Shown here piece by piece: positions 32,067 to 41,365 of a stretch of DNA of 43,714 bases (position 1 is its first letter; each line of letters opens with the position of its first letter). Made by a program: the position numbers and the translations under genes. This stretch comes from Metabacillus malikii (GTDB lineage: Bacteria > Bacillota > Bacilli > Bacillales > Bacillaceae). The notes beneath the pieces were generated by a model, which was not told the origin of the DNA, did no database searches, and saw only the letters and a list, made by a program, of their open reading frames with translations. The stretch is from NCBI RefSeq assembly GCF_030813355.1, contig NZ_JAUSUD010000031.1:1-43714 (forward strand). Direction: 5' to 3'.

Positions 32067-34451
32067 TTAATTGTTGAAAGGTAATTTCACTTCTATTTTA
32101 TATAGAGCATCTTTCTCGATATCTCGTAAAATACCATCATGAAGAAGCACTCCGTCACAATAAACCTCAGTTTCAGTCACTCCAGCTTCCCGCTTCAGCT
32201 CAATTTCTACCTGTGAACCTCGAAATTCACGCTTAACTGATGCTTCATTCCAACTATCAGGCAATTGAGGCTCAATTCTTAATCCATCTTTATCACCACG
32301 TACTCCGAATAACCCATCAACTAAGCAGCGGTACACCCATGAAACGGTCCCTGTATTAAATAAGTGACTAGAACGACCTGCTGTTCTAGGAATCTGTCGG
32401 TATGCGCCACGGTAATAGTTTGGAATAAACACTGGTAATTGGCCGCGTTGCAGTACATCGTCCAAACCTGGTCCAGGAATCATTTTGCGTAGCAGGCGAT
32501 AAGCATTTTCTTTTTCTCCAGCTGTGTATAGAGCATAGATGTAAAATACTGCAGCATGATTATAAACGGCGCCGTTTTCCGCAGAACCTGGATGCTTTTG
32601 TGTAACACGACCAACGTCTTCACGCATTTTTGTATAAGCAGGAGCGAGCATTTCGACACCGTATGGAGATTCCAACTGCTCTTCAACTGCTTTTAGTAGT
32701 TTTGCCTTTTGAGATTCGTCAGCCGCACCGCTTAATAGCGCCCAGCCTTGAGAATTAAGGAAAATTCGTCCTTCCTTATCCTTGCTAATTCCGAATACGA
32801 CGTTATCATCAGTGATTCCTCGTGCATACCATTCGCCATCCCATAAGTATGTATTGATGACGTCATTTGCTTTGTCGGCTTCTTCTTTGTACTTCTGACT
32901 GTTTTTTAGCTCACCATTTTTTTCACAAATGTCAGCCCAAATCATAAAGGCATAGGCTGAAGCTGTCGTTAGCCATCCAGAAACCCCTTTCCCTTTGTAG
33001 CCGACCATATTCATTGGATCACACCAGTCACCTTGATTGATATAATTTAATCCTCTTTCGTCGCGATCGTGAATGAGCCAATCCATTGCAAGATTAATAT
33101 GTTGATATACTGTTGCTGTTTCTGTTCCGCCATCAAAAGGAACAACTTCATCTAAAATACTGTAGTCATTTGTTTCGTCTAAATAAGCACTTAAACAAAT
33201 TGGCAACCAGACACAGTGGTCGGTATGTGGAACTTGGTTAATGTATTTCAACTCAGCATCCTTGTGAAGAATAATTCCATCAGGCATGGATCCGTTTCGT
33301 TTTTGCTGACTTAATGCGTGTAAAAATGCGTCTCTTGCAACTTGTGGTTTAATGTAGCTCATCCCCATATTATCTTGGAGATAGTTTCGCGTTTGTGGAT
33401 CTGTTGATAGACGATTTGTTATACCGTGATAATACATTTGACGTGGAAGCCAATGATTTACCATATTGTCTAGTCCAGCATCTGGTGTGTGAATTTCTAA
33501 ACATCCTCTTCCAGCTGCAACATATTTTTCATATTCTTGCTCGGCTTCTGTAAAACCATCGAAACCGGTTTCGTTTTTATCCATAAAAAATTGCTGTTTA
33601 ATCGTTTCTATTTCATTTTCATTATGTGCTGGTCCAAAGATGAAGCGGTATTCCTTTTCTTCCTCTTCATTCAAATCTAGCTTATATTGCAACGCACAAA
33701 TTGGCATTTCATAACGTGAGTCACCTTTTCCGAGTGCCTCTTGTTGGAGTGCCGATGGTGAGTGGATACCGCCTTCACCTTCAAATGCCTCTTGGTTCAC
33801 TTCCCAAGAAAACGGCGTTTCCTCTGCTAACAAATAGGTTTTATCTCGAAAATTTTTGATTTTATCATAATCTTGATATTTTTGATAAGGTGTAATCGAT
33901 GAACAAACAATTGCTTGTAACTTTTCATTGTATTCTCCAGATTGGTTCATCCACGACATATACCCAACTGTAAAGGCAGGATACATACTAAATGTACGCT
34001 TACGGTTAGAAATATTTTTCACCTTTACACGCCAAAGCTCCATTACCCCATCTTTAGGCAATGTTATTGTCATCTCAACTTGAATACCATCTTGTTCGAT
34101 GTACCATTTAATGTTGTGCTTTCCGACAGCGAACGTATACTTTTCAGGTAAAACGCGGACAGGCTCGTATGGTGCTGAGAAAATCTCGCCATTTTCTTCA
34201 TCCTTCATATAAATGAAACGTCCTGGATGATGAGCGTAATATGGCTGTTCCGGCTGCATGAATGTTTTCGCTTCCAAATTTGGTGCATGTGAATATTTAG
34301 CCGGCTCAGGCTGCATAAACTGTGCAACTGCATAACCACGGCAGTTCACTTGAATCATCATGTTGTCATTCCATAAAAACCCCGAAGCTTTAGGCATACT
34401 AGTCGGGCTAGTAAGCTCGTAATATTCATTATTTTCACTAGCTTTAATCAA
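32067..34451 (-). CDS. GH94 glycoside phosphorylase, cellobionic-acid phosphorylase-like
   Basis: A 794-residue cytosolic enzyme of family GH94, which cleaves beta-glucosides with phosphate and inverts the anomeric centre. The N-terminal beta domain (about 1-300) holds NCRGYAVAQFMQPEPAKYSH and YAHHPGRFIYMKDEE. The (alpha/alpha)6 domain has TRNYLQDNMGMSYIKPQVAR, then the catalytic Asp in NQGDWCDPMNMVGYKGKG. The C-terminal part has GAVYNHAAVFYIYALY and RTAGRSSHLFNTGTVSWVYR. GDWCDPMN rather than GDWND, and the length, fit cellobionic-acid phosphorylases better than cellobiose phosphorylase; substrate is an inference. It starts with TTG (34,449-34,451) behind AGAGGGA. Transcribed alone, divergent from ugd. 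Confidence 0.8.
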   Translation of the reverse strand: MIKASENNEYYELTSPTSMPKASGFLWNDNMMIQVNCRGYAVAQFMQPEPAKYSHAPNLEAKTFMQPEQPYYAHHPGRFIYMKDEENGEIFSAPYEPVRVLPEKYTFAVGKHNIKWYIEQDGIQVEMTITLPKDGVMELWRVKVKNISNRKRTFSMYPAFTVGYMSWMNQSGEYNEKLQAIVCSSITPYQKYQDYDKIKNFRDKTYLLAEETPFSWEVNQEAFEGEGGIHSPSALQQEALGKGDSRYEMPICALQYKLDLNEEEEKEYRFIFGPAHNENEIETIKQQFFMDKNETGFDGFTEAEQEYEKYVAAGRGCLEIHTPDAGLDNMVNHWLPRQMYYHGITNRLSTDPQTRNYLQDNMGMSYIKPQVARDAFLHALSQQKRNGSMPDGIILHKDAELKYINQVPHTDHCVWLPICLSAYLDETNDYSILDEVVPFDGGTETATVYQHINLAMDWLIHDRDERGLNYINQGDWCDPMNMVGYKGKGVSGWLTTASAYAFMIWADICEKNGELKNSQKYKEEADKANDVINTYLWDGEWYARGITDDNVVFGISKDKEGRIFLNSQGWALLSGAADESQKAKLLKAVEEQLESPYGVEMLAPAYTKMREDVGRVTQKHPGSAENGAVYNHAAVFYIYALYTAGEKENAYRLLRKMIPGPGLDDVLQRGQLPVFIPNYYRGAYRQIPRTAGRSSHLFNTGTVSWVYRCLVDGLFGVRGDKDGLRIEPQLPDSWNEASVKREFRGSQVEIELKREAGVTETEVYCDGVLLHDGILRDIEKDALYKIEVKLPFNN

Positions 34452-34609
34452 AAAAATCCCTCTTTTCGTTGCGACATGTTTTAGAAGTTACATTCTCCCT
34501 TCACTATTTTATATGATTCTTCTAATTTACTCCACTAAACTGAGTGATATTTCCTAAATTTCAGTTTATTTTTGAAAACACTCATTAGCATAATCAATTT
34601 GTTCAAATG

Positions 34610-34639
34610 TTGTAGTGAATATCTATAATTTGGTATAGT
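34610..34639 (+). promoter_or_regulatory. Candidate sigma-A promoter for ugd
   Basis: TTGTAG (34,610-34,615) and TATAGT (34,634-34,639) are separated by 18 bp, about 90 bp before the ugd start. An overlapping TATAAT at 34,624 has a poorer -35 partner. The divergent GH94 gene must have its own promoter in the same 277-bp interval; I could not fix it. Confidence 0.35.
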
Positions 34640-34728
34640 GGTGTATGTAGGTGTAATTAAGGAATTGAAAATTTTTATTACTATAAATAGATTATTTTGT
34701 TATTAAACATAGAAGAGGGTATGTTCAA

Positions 34729-35895
34729 ATGAAAATTACAATTGCGGGAACAGGGTATGTAGGTTTATCGAATGCAATCCTTTTAGCTCAACATAATGAA
34801 GTAATTGCGTTAGATATTATTCAAGAGAAGGTTAATATGATTAATGAGAAAAAGTCTCCTATCATCGATAAAGAGATAGAAGAATATCTTGCGACAAAAG
34901 ATTTAAACTTAATAGCAACAACGGATAATTATTTGGCTTATAAAGATGCAGAATATGTGATTATTTCTACACCTACCAACTATGATCCAGAAATGAATTA
35001 TTTTAATACGAGATCTGTTGAAGCAGTAATTGCAACGGTACTATCAATAAACCCTGATGCAGTGATGGTTATCAAATCAACTGTTCCGGTTGGTTTTACA
35101 GAAGCTGTGCGTAAAAAGTTTGACACGCAAAATATTATTTTCTCACCAGAATTTTTACGTGAAGGTAAGGCTTTATATGATAACTTGTATCCTTCAAGAA
35201 TTATAGTTGGGGAACAATCAGAACGAGCGAAAGTTTTTGCGAATTTGTTAGTTGAAGGTGCATTAAAGGAAGATATCGATGTATTATTCACAAATTCAAC
35301 AGAAGCAGAAGCGATTAAATTGTTTGCAAATACTTATTTAGCAATGAGAGTTGCTTTTTTTAATGAGTTAGATTCCTATGCTGAGATAAGAGGTCTTAAT
35401 TCAAAGCAAATTATTGATGGAGTAGGACTTGATCCACGCATTGGCACTCATTATAATAATCCATCATTTGGATACGGTGGATACTGCTTACCAAAAGATA
35501 CGAAACAATTGTTGGCCAATTATCAAGATGTTCCAAATAACATAATGGGAGCAATCGTTGATGCGAACCGGACAAGGAAGGATCATATCGCGGACATGAT
35601 TTTGAAGAGAAACCCAAAAGTTGTCGGCATTTATCGTCTTACAATGAAAACGGACTCAGATAATTTCAGACAATCAGCGATCCAAGGTGTCATGAAACGC
35701 ATCAAAGCTAAAGGAATCGAAGTCGTTGTTTACGAACCAGCACTTAAAGAGAAAACATTCTTTAACTCAAGAGTCATAAACAACTTTGAAGAATTTACAA
35801 GTATCTCAGACGTAATCGTAGCAAACCGACTAACAGAAGACCTCCACAGCGTCAAAGAAAAAGTATACACAAGAGACCTTTATAGTAGAGATTAA
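34729..35895 (+). CDS. ugd: UDP-glucose 6-dehydrogenase
   Basis: A 388-residue NAD-dependent enzyme that oxidises UDP-glucose to UDP-glucuronate for surface polysaccharides. The Rossmann motif is at the N-terminus ([17 protein letters not shown]). [37 protein letters not shown] and [19 protein letters not shown] are substrate-site motifs. The catalytic Cys is in [16 protein letters not shown]. The C-terminal domain has [20 protein letters not shown]. This is the short Ugd type (388 residues) found in capsule loci. ATG behind AGAAGAGGG. No other polysaccharide genes are adjacent here. An REP-like repeat starts 4 bp after the stop. Confidence 0.92.
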   Translation: MKITIAGTGYVGLSNAILLAQHNEVIALDIIQEKVNMINEKKSPIIDKEIEEYLATKDLNLIATTDNYLAYKDAEYVIISTPTNYDPEMNYFNTRSVEAVIATVLSINPDAVMVIKSTVPVGFTEAVRKKFDTQNIIFSPEFLREGKALYDNLYPSRIIVGEQSERAKVFANLLVEGALKEDIDVLFTNSTEAEAIKLFANTYLAMRVAFFNELDSYAEIRGLNSKQIIDGVGLDPRIGTHYNNPSFGYGGYCLPKDTKQLLANYQDVPNNIMGAIVDANRTRKDHIADMILKRNPKVVGIYRLTMKTDSDNFRQSAIQGVMKRIKAKGIEVVVYEPALKEKTFFNSRVINNFEEFTSISDVIVANRLTEDLHSVKEKVYTRDLYSRD

Positions 35896-35898
35896 AAA

Positions 35899-35927
35899 GG
35901 AAGCGGGGGGACGGTTCTTTTGCTTCT
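35899..35927 (+). repeat. REP-like palindrome, GGACGGTT orientation
   Basis: GGAAGC arm, centre with GGACGGTTC, imperfect arm GCTTCT. Begins three bases after the ugd stop codon. Confidence 0.75.
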
Positions 35928-36066
35928 TTTTGTGTTGTCACATAGAGGGAAGTTGAGGTTGAGGATTTGTTCTCCTGTATAGGGAATACAATATATAGTT
36001 TCAATCAGTTATAAATGTGAAGTGTAATAGAACTAACTGGTTTTCATTAAAGAACGAACCTAGGAA

Positions 36067-36127
36067 AAGTATGTACTCTTTCATTATTGCAAGTTTTGCA
36101 ATAGGGAGGTTGTACATACTTTTTTTG
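36067..36127 (+). terminator. Rho-independent terminator
   Basis: AAGTATGTAC (36,067-36,076) pairs with GTACATACTT (36,112-36,121), with an inner ATTGCAA/TTGCAAT stem, followed by a run of T. Strong. Confidence 0.75.
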
Positions 36128-36300
36128 AGAAAGCGCAGTATTGAGAATAGTTTTTCATTGGGCGGAAGTGTAGGATTTTATATTAATGAATAAATAATTA
36201 CTCTATGATTTAATAACAAAATTGAAATATCGTACTTTGACTATATGTTTGTATTTATATACTATTGTTTTGTTCAAGAAAGCAAAGGGAAAGCAAAGGT

Positions 36301-36330
36301 GGAAAGCAAAGGGACGGTTCCTCCGCTTCC
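36301..36330 (+). repeat. REP-like palindrome, GGACGGTT orientation (left pair of RAYT)
   Basis: Arms GGAAAGC/GCTTCC (one extra A) around GGGACGGTTC. It is the first half of an inverted pair with the copy at 36,339, separated by 8 bp (TTTGAACA). Confidence 0.75.
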
Positions 36331-36338
36331 TTTGAACA

Positions 36339-36366
36339 GGAAGCAGGAGAACCGTCCCCCTGCATC
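36339..36366 (-). repeat. REP-like palindrome, AACCGTCC orientation (left pair of RAYT)
   Basis: GGAAGC arm, GAACCGTCC centre, and a decayed second arm TGCATC. It ends 5 bp before the RAYT ribosome site AGGAGG. Confidence 0.7.
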
Positions 36367-36384
36367 AAAAGGAGGTTACATGTT

Positions 36385-37158
36385 GTGCCACGTCGGGCGA
36401 GAACGAAGAGTGTGTCTGGAATTTATCATGTAATGCTAAGAGGGGTGAATCGGCAGGAAATATTTCATGATGATGAGGATTGTTATAGATTTTTAGACTT
36501 GTTGAAAATGTATAAGGAGAAGCTTGACTATAAATTGTATGCATGGTGTTTAATGAACAACCATGTCCATCTACTAATAGAAGAAGGAAATGAAAGCATC
36601 TCAAATACGATGAAGCGAATTGGTGTTTGTTTTGTCTATTATTATCATGAAAAGTACAAGACGGTAGGTCATCTTTTTCAAGATCGGTTCAGAAGCGAAA
36701 ATGTTGATACGAGCAGGTATTTTCTCACTGTCGTTCGCTATATCCATCAAAATCCCGTAAAAGCGGGTATAACGGAAAAACCTGTTGATTGGAGATGGAG
36801 CAGCTGCCTTGGCTATTATGGCAGGCGTGTCTATCCTGCAAAATTACTAGATAAACAGAAACTATTTAATTTGTTTTCTCATGATAACGTTGTTGCAATG
36901 CAGCTCTTTAAGGAGTTCAATGAAAAGGAAAATGATGATGAATGCCTCGAAGACCACATTAGACTAAGATTAACAGACGAAGAAGCAAGGGAATTTATCA
37001 AAACTATTTTAAGTCCAATTGAAATAGCACAATTTAAAACCCTTCCGAAAAACCAACGAAACGAATTCCTTCAACAAATTAAACAACTTCAAGGCATCTC
37101 CCAACGCCAATCCGCCAGAATCCTCGGCATCTCACCAAACTTAATCTTCAAAGCATAG
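36385..37158 (+). CDS. REP-associated tyrosine transposase (RAYT, IS200/Y1-type)
   Basis: A 257-residue HUH nuclease. The GTG at 36,385 follows AGGAGG at 36,370-36,375 and gives VPRRARTKSVSGIYHVMLRG, the family's usual start; longer readings run through the REP repeats and are rejected. The HUH pair is in AWCLMNNHVHLLIEEG. GHLFQDRFRSENV and the RYFLTVVRYIHQNPVKAG block (candidate catalytic Tyr) follow. The last 80 residues are a helical extension ending in a helix-turn-helix-like SQRQSARILGISPNLI. RAYTs are single-copy domesticated transposases thought to spread REP palindromes. The gene is bracketed by inverted REP pairs, and its stop codon shares a base with the right-hand REP. Confidence 0.88.
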   Translation: MPRRARTKSVSGIYHVMLRGVNRQEIFHDDEDCYRFLDLLKMYKEKLDYKLYAWCLMNNHVHLLIEEGNESISNTMKRIGVCFVYYYHEKYKTVGHLFQDRFRSENVDTSRYFLTVVRYIHQNPVKAGITEKPVDWRWSSCLGYYGRRVYPAKLLDKQKLFNLFSHDNVVAMQLFKEFNEKENDDECLEDHIRLRLTDEEAREFIKTILSPIEIAQFKTLPKNQRNEFLQQIKQLQGISQRQSARILGISPNLIFKA

Positions 37159-37186
37159 GAAGCAGAGGGACGGTTCTTCCGCTTCC
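37158..37186 (+). repeat. REP-like palindrome, GGACGGTT orientation (right pair of RAYT)
   Basis: Perfect GGAAGC/GCTTCC arms, centre with GGACGGTTC. Its first G is the last base of the RAYT stop TAG. Confidence 0.85.
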
Positions 37187-37194
37187 TTCAAACA

Positions 37195-37223
37195 GGAAGC
37201 AGGAGAACCGTCCCCGCGCTTCC
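37195..37223 (-). repeat. REP-like palindrome, AACCGTCC orientation (right pair of RAYT)
   Basis: Perfect arms, centre with GAACCGTCC. Separated from the previous copy by 8 bp (TTCAAACA), mirroring the left-hand pair. Lies upstream of the YhgE/Pip gene. Confidence 0.85.
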
Positions 37224-37330
37224 CTCTTTTCATTTCACTCGAAAACTGTTTTAATATAATAATGTACGATTGGGAAATTTAAACTTATTGATTAAGTTAG
37301 TGTTTAACTATGTTAGGTGAGGTGCAATAT

Positions 37331-39541
37331 ATGAAAAAAAGTTTATCCATTTTCACAAGGGATTGGAGAAATATATCAAAGAACTGGGTTGCGGCTATCT
37401 TGATTGGCGGATTGATTTTGCTACCTTCTCTTTACGCGTGGTTGAATATTTTGGCTTCCTGGGACCCGTATAGTCAGACGGACCAACTACCGATTGGGAT
37501 TGTAAATGAAGACAAAGGTGCATCGTTTAGAGACCGTGACCTGCAAATCGGTGACGAGGTTGTCGAGAGTTTGAAGAAGAATGATAGCCTCGAATGGCAT
37601 TTTTCAAAACGAGAAAAGGCACTCGATAAATTGAATGTTGGGGACTATTACGCAGTCATCGTTATCCCTGAAAATTTTTCTGAAAAACTAATTACGGTAT
37701 TAGAAGATAAACCTAAAAAAGCTGAAATTGAGTATTTTGTTAATGAAAAGGTCAATGCCATCTCACCGAAAATAACCGATAAAGGTGCATCGACAATTGT
37801 AGAGCAAATTACAAGCAACTTTGTATCGGAAGTAAACGGAACAATTTTTGATATGTTTAACGAGCTTGGAGTTAACTTGGAAAAAAACCAGCCCGATATT
37901 GAAAAATTTGAAGAATATGTCTTTAAGCTGGAAGAAAGCCTACCAGATATTCACCGTATTATTTCAGATGGCTACGCTGAAACCGAGGACGGTCAAGCTT
38001 TGATCAAAAAAGCTGAGAATATGCTTCCGAAAGCAAATGAGGTTGTCGGGAACGGCCTATCTACAATTGATAAATCATTGAAGATGTTACAAGATGGCGA
38101 AAAAAGGCTGAATGAAATATCTCCAAAAGTTGAAGCGGATTTGAAAAAAGCACAACAAATGGCAGAAGATGTGAATCAATATATTACAGAACTGCAAAAT
38201 AGAGATATAGCGTTAAACCCTGAGGAAATAACGAAACAATTAGATGAACGCGTACAATCATCTATTGATAATATTGAAGCCGTAGAGACGGTTTTAAAGC
38301 AATTTCAACAGTTGCAACAAATGAAGCCTGAAGAAAATACTGGAGGGGAAAATCAACTTCCAGAAAATGTACAAGCAAACTTGCCATCTTCAGAGACGCT
38401 TAATCAGGCGATTACGCAATTAAATGATTTAAAGACGACACTGCAAGGAATCCAAACAGAAAGTAAGCAAATCAAAAGTGAACTTTCTAAAAAACAAGCC
38501 GAGATGGAGAATATCCTAACGACATTAGATGAGAAATCAAAGCAAACAATCGATAAAATTGATGCTTTTTCTAAGGAGTACAACGAAACAATTAAACCAA
38601 CAGTGTTAGAGGAAGTTCGGTCTGCGAAGAAGACTTTGACTGACGCACGTAAATTACTAGTCGAGGCACAAGCAACGATTCCGGAAGTGACAAGTTTATT
38701 AAAAAACACGGATGGGACGTTAAGTGAAGGTCAAGAGGCACTAGAGTATATTTTAAATGAGTATCCTTACGTTAACGTAAAAGTGAATGAGCTGGCTGAC
38801 CGGATCCGTGAGATTCAAAAAGAAGCAGATTTAGATAGTATTATTGACCTGTTAAAAAATGACCCAGAAGCGGAAAAGAGCTTTTTTACTGAGCCTGTGT
38901 TATTAAATAAAAACAGTGTCTTTCCAATTGAAAATTACGGAACGGGTATGACGCCGTTTTATACAGTTTTGTCATTATGGGTAGGGGCGTTATTACTTGT
39001 ATCACTATTGTCAACTGAAGTGCACGACGAGCATTTTTCTCCAAGACAAATATATTTTGGGAAATTGCTCACGTTTTTAAGTATTAGCTTGGCACAATCA
39101 TTAGTCGTGACATTAGGGGATATTTTCATCTTAAAGGTCAATATTGAGGAACCTTTCCTGTTTGTAATATTCGGATTGTTTACAAGCTTTATCTTTATGA
39201 CGATTGTTTATACTCTTGTTTCTGTATTAGGAAATGTAGGAAAAGCTGTAGCGATTGTGTTTTTAGTTCTGCAAATTGCAGGCTCAGGAGGAACATATCC
39301 AGTCGCATTATTACCAAGCTTCTTCCAAATGATAAATCCGCTGCTACCATTCACATATGCAGTCGATATCATGCGCGAAGCAGTCGGAGGCATCGTCCAA
39401 GAGAAAGTCATCATTGACCTACTCTTCCTAACAGGATTCGGACTAATATTCCTGTTAATCGGCACATTCATCAAAAAACTACTAAACAAATCAGTCAAAC
39501 ACATCATGAAAAAATCCCACGAATCAGGATTGTTTCATTAG
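37331..39541 (+). CDS. YhgE/Pip-family membrane protein
   Basis: A 736-residue membrane protein. One N-terminal membrane helix (about residues 17-38, with NWVAAILIGGLILLPSLYAW) is followed by the YhgE N-terminal signature (NILASWDPYSQTDQLPIGIV, NEDKGASF). A long extracytoplasmic region (about 60-540) has extended coiled-coil stretches. Five membrane helices lie near the C-terminus (about 550-720, ABC-2-like: GMTPFYTVLSLWVGALLLVS, GSGGTYPVALLPSFF). Relatives include phage-infection protein Pip, and the fold class overlaps with the YueB/EsaA component of T7SS. Start at ATG 37,331 with AGGTGAGG upstream; an earlier in-frame ATG (37,310) lacks a ribosome site. The stop overlaps the following REP. 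Confidence 0.85.
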   Translation: MKKSLSIFTRDWRNISKNWVAAILIGGLILLPSLYAWLNILASWDPYSQTDQLPIGIVNEDKGASFRDRDLQIGDEVVESLKKNDSLEWHFSKREKALDKLNVGDYYAVIVIPENFSEKLITVLEDKPKKAEIEYFVNEKVNAISPKITDKGASTIVEQITSNFVSEVNGTIFDMFNELGVNLEKNQPDIEKFEEYVFKLEESLPDIHRIISDGYAETEDGQALIKKAENMLPKANEVVGNGLSTIDKSLKMLQDGEKRLNEISPKVEADLKKAQQMAEDVNQYITELQNRDIALNPEEITKQLDERVQSSIDNIEAVETVLKQFQQLQQMKPEENTGGENQLPENVQANLPSSETLNQAITQLNDLKTTLQGIQTESKQIKSELSKKQAEMENILTTLDEKSKQTIDKIDAFSKEYNETIKPTVLEEVRSAKKTLTDARKLLVEAQATIPEVTSLLKNTDGTLSEGQEALEYILNEYPYVNVKVNELADRIREIQKEADLDSIIDLLKNDPEAEKSFFTEPVLLNKNSVFPIENYGTGMTPFYTVLSLWVGALLLVSLLSTEVHDEHFSPRQIYFGKLLTFLSISLAQSLVVTLGDIFILKVNIEEPFLFVIFGLFTSFIFMTIVYTLVSVLGNVGKAVAIVFLVLQIAGSGGTYPVALLPSFFQMINPLLPFTYAVDIMREAVGGIVQEKVIIDLLFLTGFGLIFLLIGTFIKKLLNKSVKHIMKKSHESGLFH

Positions 39542-39569
39542 GAAGCAGGGGGACGGTTCTTCTGCTTCC
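39541..39569 (+). repeat. REP-like palindrome, GGACGGTT orientation
   Basis: Perfect arms; its first base is the last base of the YhgE/Pip stop codon TAG. Confidence 0.85.
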
Positions 39570-39652
39570 TTTGAAGGATTTGTGGGTAATTGAGAAAAGC
39601 GGGGAATTGATTATTTCCTCGCTTTTTTTTGTGCTTTACTGACGAAGTAGGG

Positions 39653-39681
39653 GGAAGCGGGGGGACGGTTCCTCTGCTTCT
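39653..39681 (+). repeat. REP-like palindrome, GGACGGTT orientation
   Basis: GGAAGC arm, GGACGGTTC centre, imperfect GCTTCT arm. Intergenic, about 110 bp after the previous copy. Confidence 0.75.
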
Positions 39682-39879
39682 TTTTGAGGATTGTGGGTAA
39701 TAAAGAAAAGGTGGGGAAAGTAATTTGTGCTTTATCAAAGGAAGCAGGAGATATTTTTGAAGTAATATGCTTATAATGCTTTTCTTTAGAAATGTTCGTT
39801 TTTGAAGACCTGATGGTGTGGTCTATACATTAAAATGTGCTGAAGTTACAGATTGACGTTTCGCATATTATCCATTTTT

Positions 39880-39908
39880 GGAAGCGCAAGAACCGTCCCC
39901 ATGCTTCC
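39880..39908 (-). repeat. REP-like palindrome, AACCGTCC orientation
   Basis: Perfect arms around AGAACCGTCCCC. Lies 63 bp before the DUF4309-like gene. Confidence 0.8.
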
Positions 39909-39971
39909 ATCTTGTATGATAAACTAAGACTATAGAACTATTAATATTGTATCAGGGGTTGCTAATTAGAT

Positions 39972-41216
39972 ATGAAAAAGACGTTTACCATTATTGTTAC
40001 AGCTTTACTTACAACGGTCGTTACTCTTTTTGTGCTATGGAAATTAGATGTTATTTATTTGAACTTGTCGACGCCTGTTGAGAAGGGGAAGGAGTTCATT
40101 GGGCAGGATGAGCTTTCTTTATTGCTGAAGCAAGAGTATCCACATCTCGGAGATGAAATACAAGTTGCACATACGTTATTAGGAGAGCCAGTTTTTACAT
40201 CGGATGGTCAAAAGGACTTTGACTTATTAAATGGTGAAGAAACCGTTTATATTACATTTGAAGACCGTCAACATAGCGATAAAATTCAATCATTCCAACT
40301 TTATGTAAGTGGTGATAAAGAAAAGATTGTGGAGCTTGGAAAAAAGTTTCTGCCAACGGGAAGTTCCTATATTAAAGAAAAAGAAGATGAAATTGAACGG
40401 AAAAATGAAACTATTCGTTATACAAAAACGGAATTTTTAAACAGGCATTACTATCAGATGCCTAATGGAGATGGGTTTGCTTACATACAAGTTTCAAATA
40501 ATGAAACAGATTTATTTGATGAAACCAGGCAGCAGAAAGAGATTAATTATGATTTAGAAGTATCTTATGTCAGCGAAATGGAGTTGCGACATGATTTAGG
40601 GATGATTGATGAATATACAGTAGTCAACGGGGAAATCGTCGCTAGTAGTTTGAGAAGTGATGAGCTTGTTATTGATGAAACGAATGAAGCTTCTGATGCT
40701 AAGTCGGAGGATAGTGTTGTAGAGAGTGCTGAGGAGAATATACTAGCAAACGATGTATCAAGCCATGAAATGCAGTCTTTTTCAGACCATATTATTGACC
40801 AAAACAATGAAAAAGTGAAAGATTCAACATTTCGCCAACTTGCTAAAACCGGGAAGATAGAAGGTATAAATGTACAATTATATGTTCCAAATGGGCCGGA
40901 AATAGATGCACACATCGGGCAACCTGATTGGCGTGTTCCTAATGAAGGTGGTTACTTCCTAATGTATGAACAATGTGGCTGTGGTTATGGAGTAGAATAT
41001 GATTACGAGGAACTACCAGATTCACCAATAAACTCATATTACCTACCAATCCGTTTAACCCGCGATGAAATTGTTCAATCACTAGGGGAACCAACTAGTG
41101 AAGGTGATAGTGAAATCGATGGAAAGCCATATCTTTATTACCAACTAGGAAATTACGAGCTATTCATCGACAAAAGCTTGACATCACAATACTACAACTC
41201 TATCTCATTGAAATAA
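39972..41216 (+). CDS. Membrane-anchored protein with C-terminal DUF4309-like domain
   Basis: A 414-residue protein. Residues 5-25 form an uncleaved signal-anchor helix (IIVTALLTTVVTLFVLW), placing the rest outside the membrane. The middle is acidic and Ser/Glu-rich (about 225-270, probably disordered). Residues about 285-414 resemble DUF4309: DSTFRQLAKTGKIEGINV, then AHIGQPDWR, a YEQCGCGYGVEYDY segment and LGEPTSEGDSEIDGKPYLYY. The family's role is unknown; members are exported lipoproteins or anchored proteins of Bacillaceae. ATG behind AGGGGTTGC. The next REP begins at the base after the TAA stop. Confidence 0.65.
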   Translation: MKKTFTIIVTALLTTVVTLFVLWKLDVIYLNLSTPVEKGKEFIGQDELSLLLKQEYPHLGDEIQVAHTLLGEPVFTSDGQKDFDLLNGEETVYITFEDRQHSDKIQSFQLYVSGDKEKIVELGKKFLPTGSSYIKEKEDEIERKNETIRYTKTEFLNRHYYQMPNGDGFAYIQVSNNETDLFDETRQQKEINYDLEVSYVSEMELRHDLGMIDEYTVVNGEIVASSLRSDELVIDETNEASDAKSEDSVVESAEENILANDVSSHEMQSFSDHIIDQNNEKVKDSTFRQLAKTGKIEGINVQLYVPNGPEIDAHIGQPDWRVPNEGGYFLMYEQCGCGYGVEYDYEELPDSPINSYYLPIRLTRDEIVQSLGEPTSEGDSEIDGKPYLYYQLGNYELFIDKSLTSQYYNSISLK

Positions 41217-41245
41217 GGAAGCAGGGGGACGGTTCCCTTGCTTCC
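41217..41245 (+). repeat. REP-like palindrome, GGACGGTT orientation
   Basis: Perfect arms; starts at the first base after the preceding stop codon. First half of a roughly 130-bp unit that recurs at 42,094-42,223. Confidence 0.85.
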
Positions 41246-41319
41246 TTCATTGGCCCTGCTATTTAGTTGCTAGACAATATTAAGTAGGAAGATGGTACAT
41301 AAGGTATACGAAATAGATA

Positions 41320-41348
41320 GGAAGCGGAAGAACCGTCCCTGCGCTTCC
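41320..41348 (-). repeat. REP-like palindrome, AACCGTCC orientation
   Basis: Perfect arms around AGAACCGTCCCT. Ends just before the GGGGGAG ribosome site of the NERD gene. Confidence 0.85.
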
Positions 41349-41365
41349 TTTTGGGGGAGATTCAT

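Larger units (their letters stand above)
35928..36384. other. Intergenic region upstream of the RAYT gene
   Basis: No gene. It contains a terminator-like hairpin at 36,067-36,127 and the inverted REP pair at 36,301-36,366. The terminator is 170 bp past ugd, so either ugd has a long 3' leader or a small unrecognised RNA is made here. Confidence 0.5.
39570..39971. other. Intergenic region with three REP-like elements
   Basis: No gene supported. It contains REP-like copies at 39,653 and 39,880 and a half copy (GGAAGCAGGAGA) at 39,740. A GAGAAAAGCGGGGAA...TTCCTCGCTTTTTTTT hairpin at about 39,591-39,630 probably terminates the YhgE/Pip transcript. Confidence 0.55.

Noticed and set aside
36265-36384. 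A longer start for the RAYT protein
   Set aside because: The upstream 40 codons are translation of the REP repeats. The GTG at 36,385 has an AGGAGG site and gives the family's usual N-terminus.
37331-39541. YueB/EsaA, a T7SS secretion component
   Set aside because: The N-terminal signature and the length (736 residues, against about 1000 for YueB) fit the YhgE/Pip group, and no other secretion genes are nearby.
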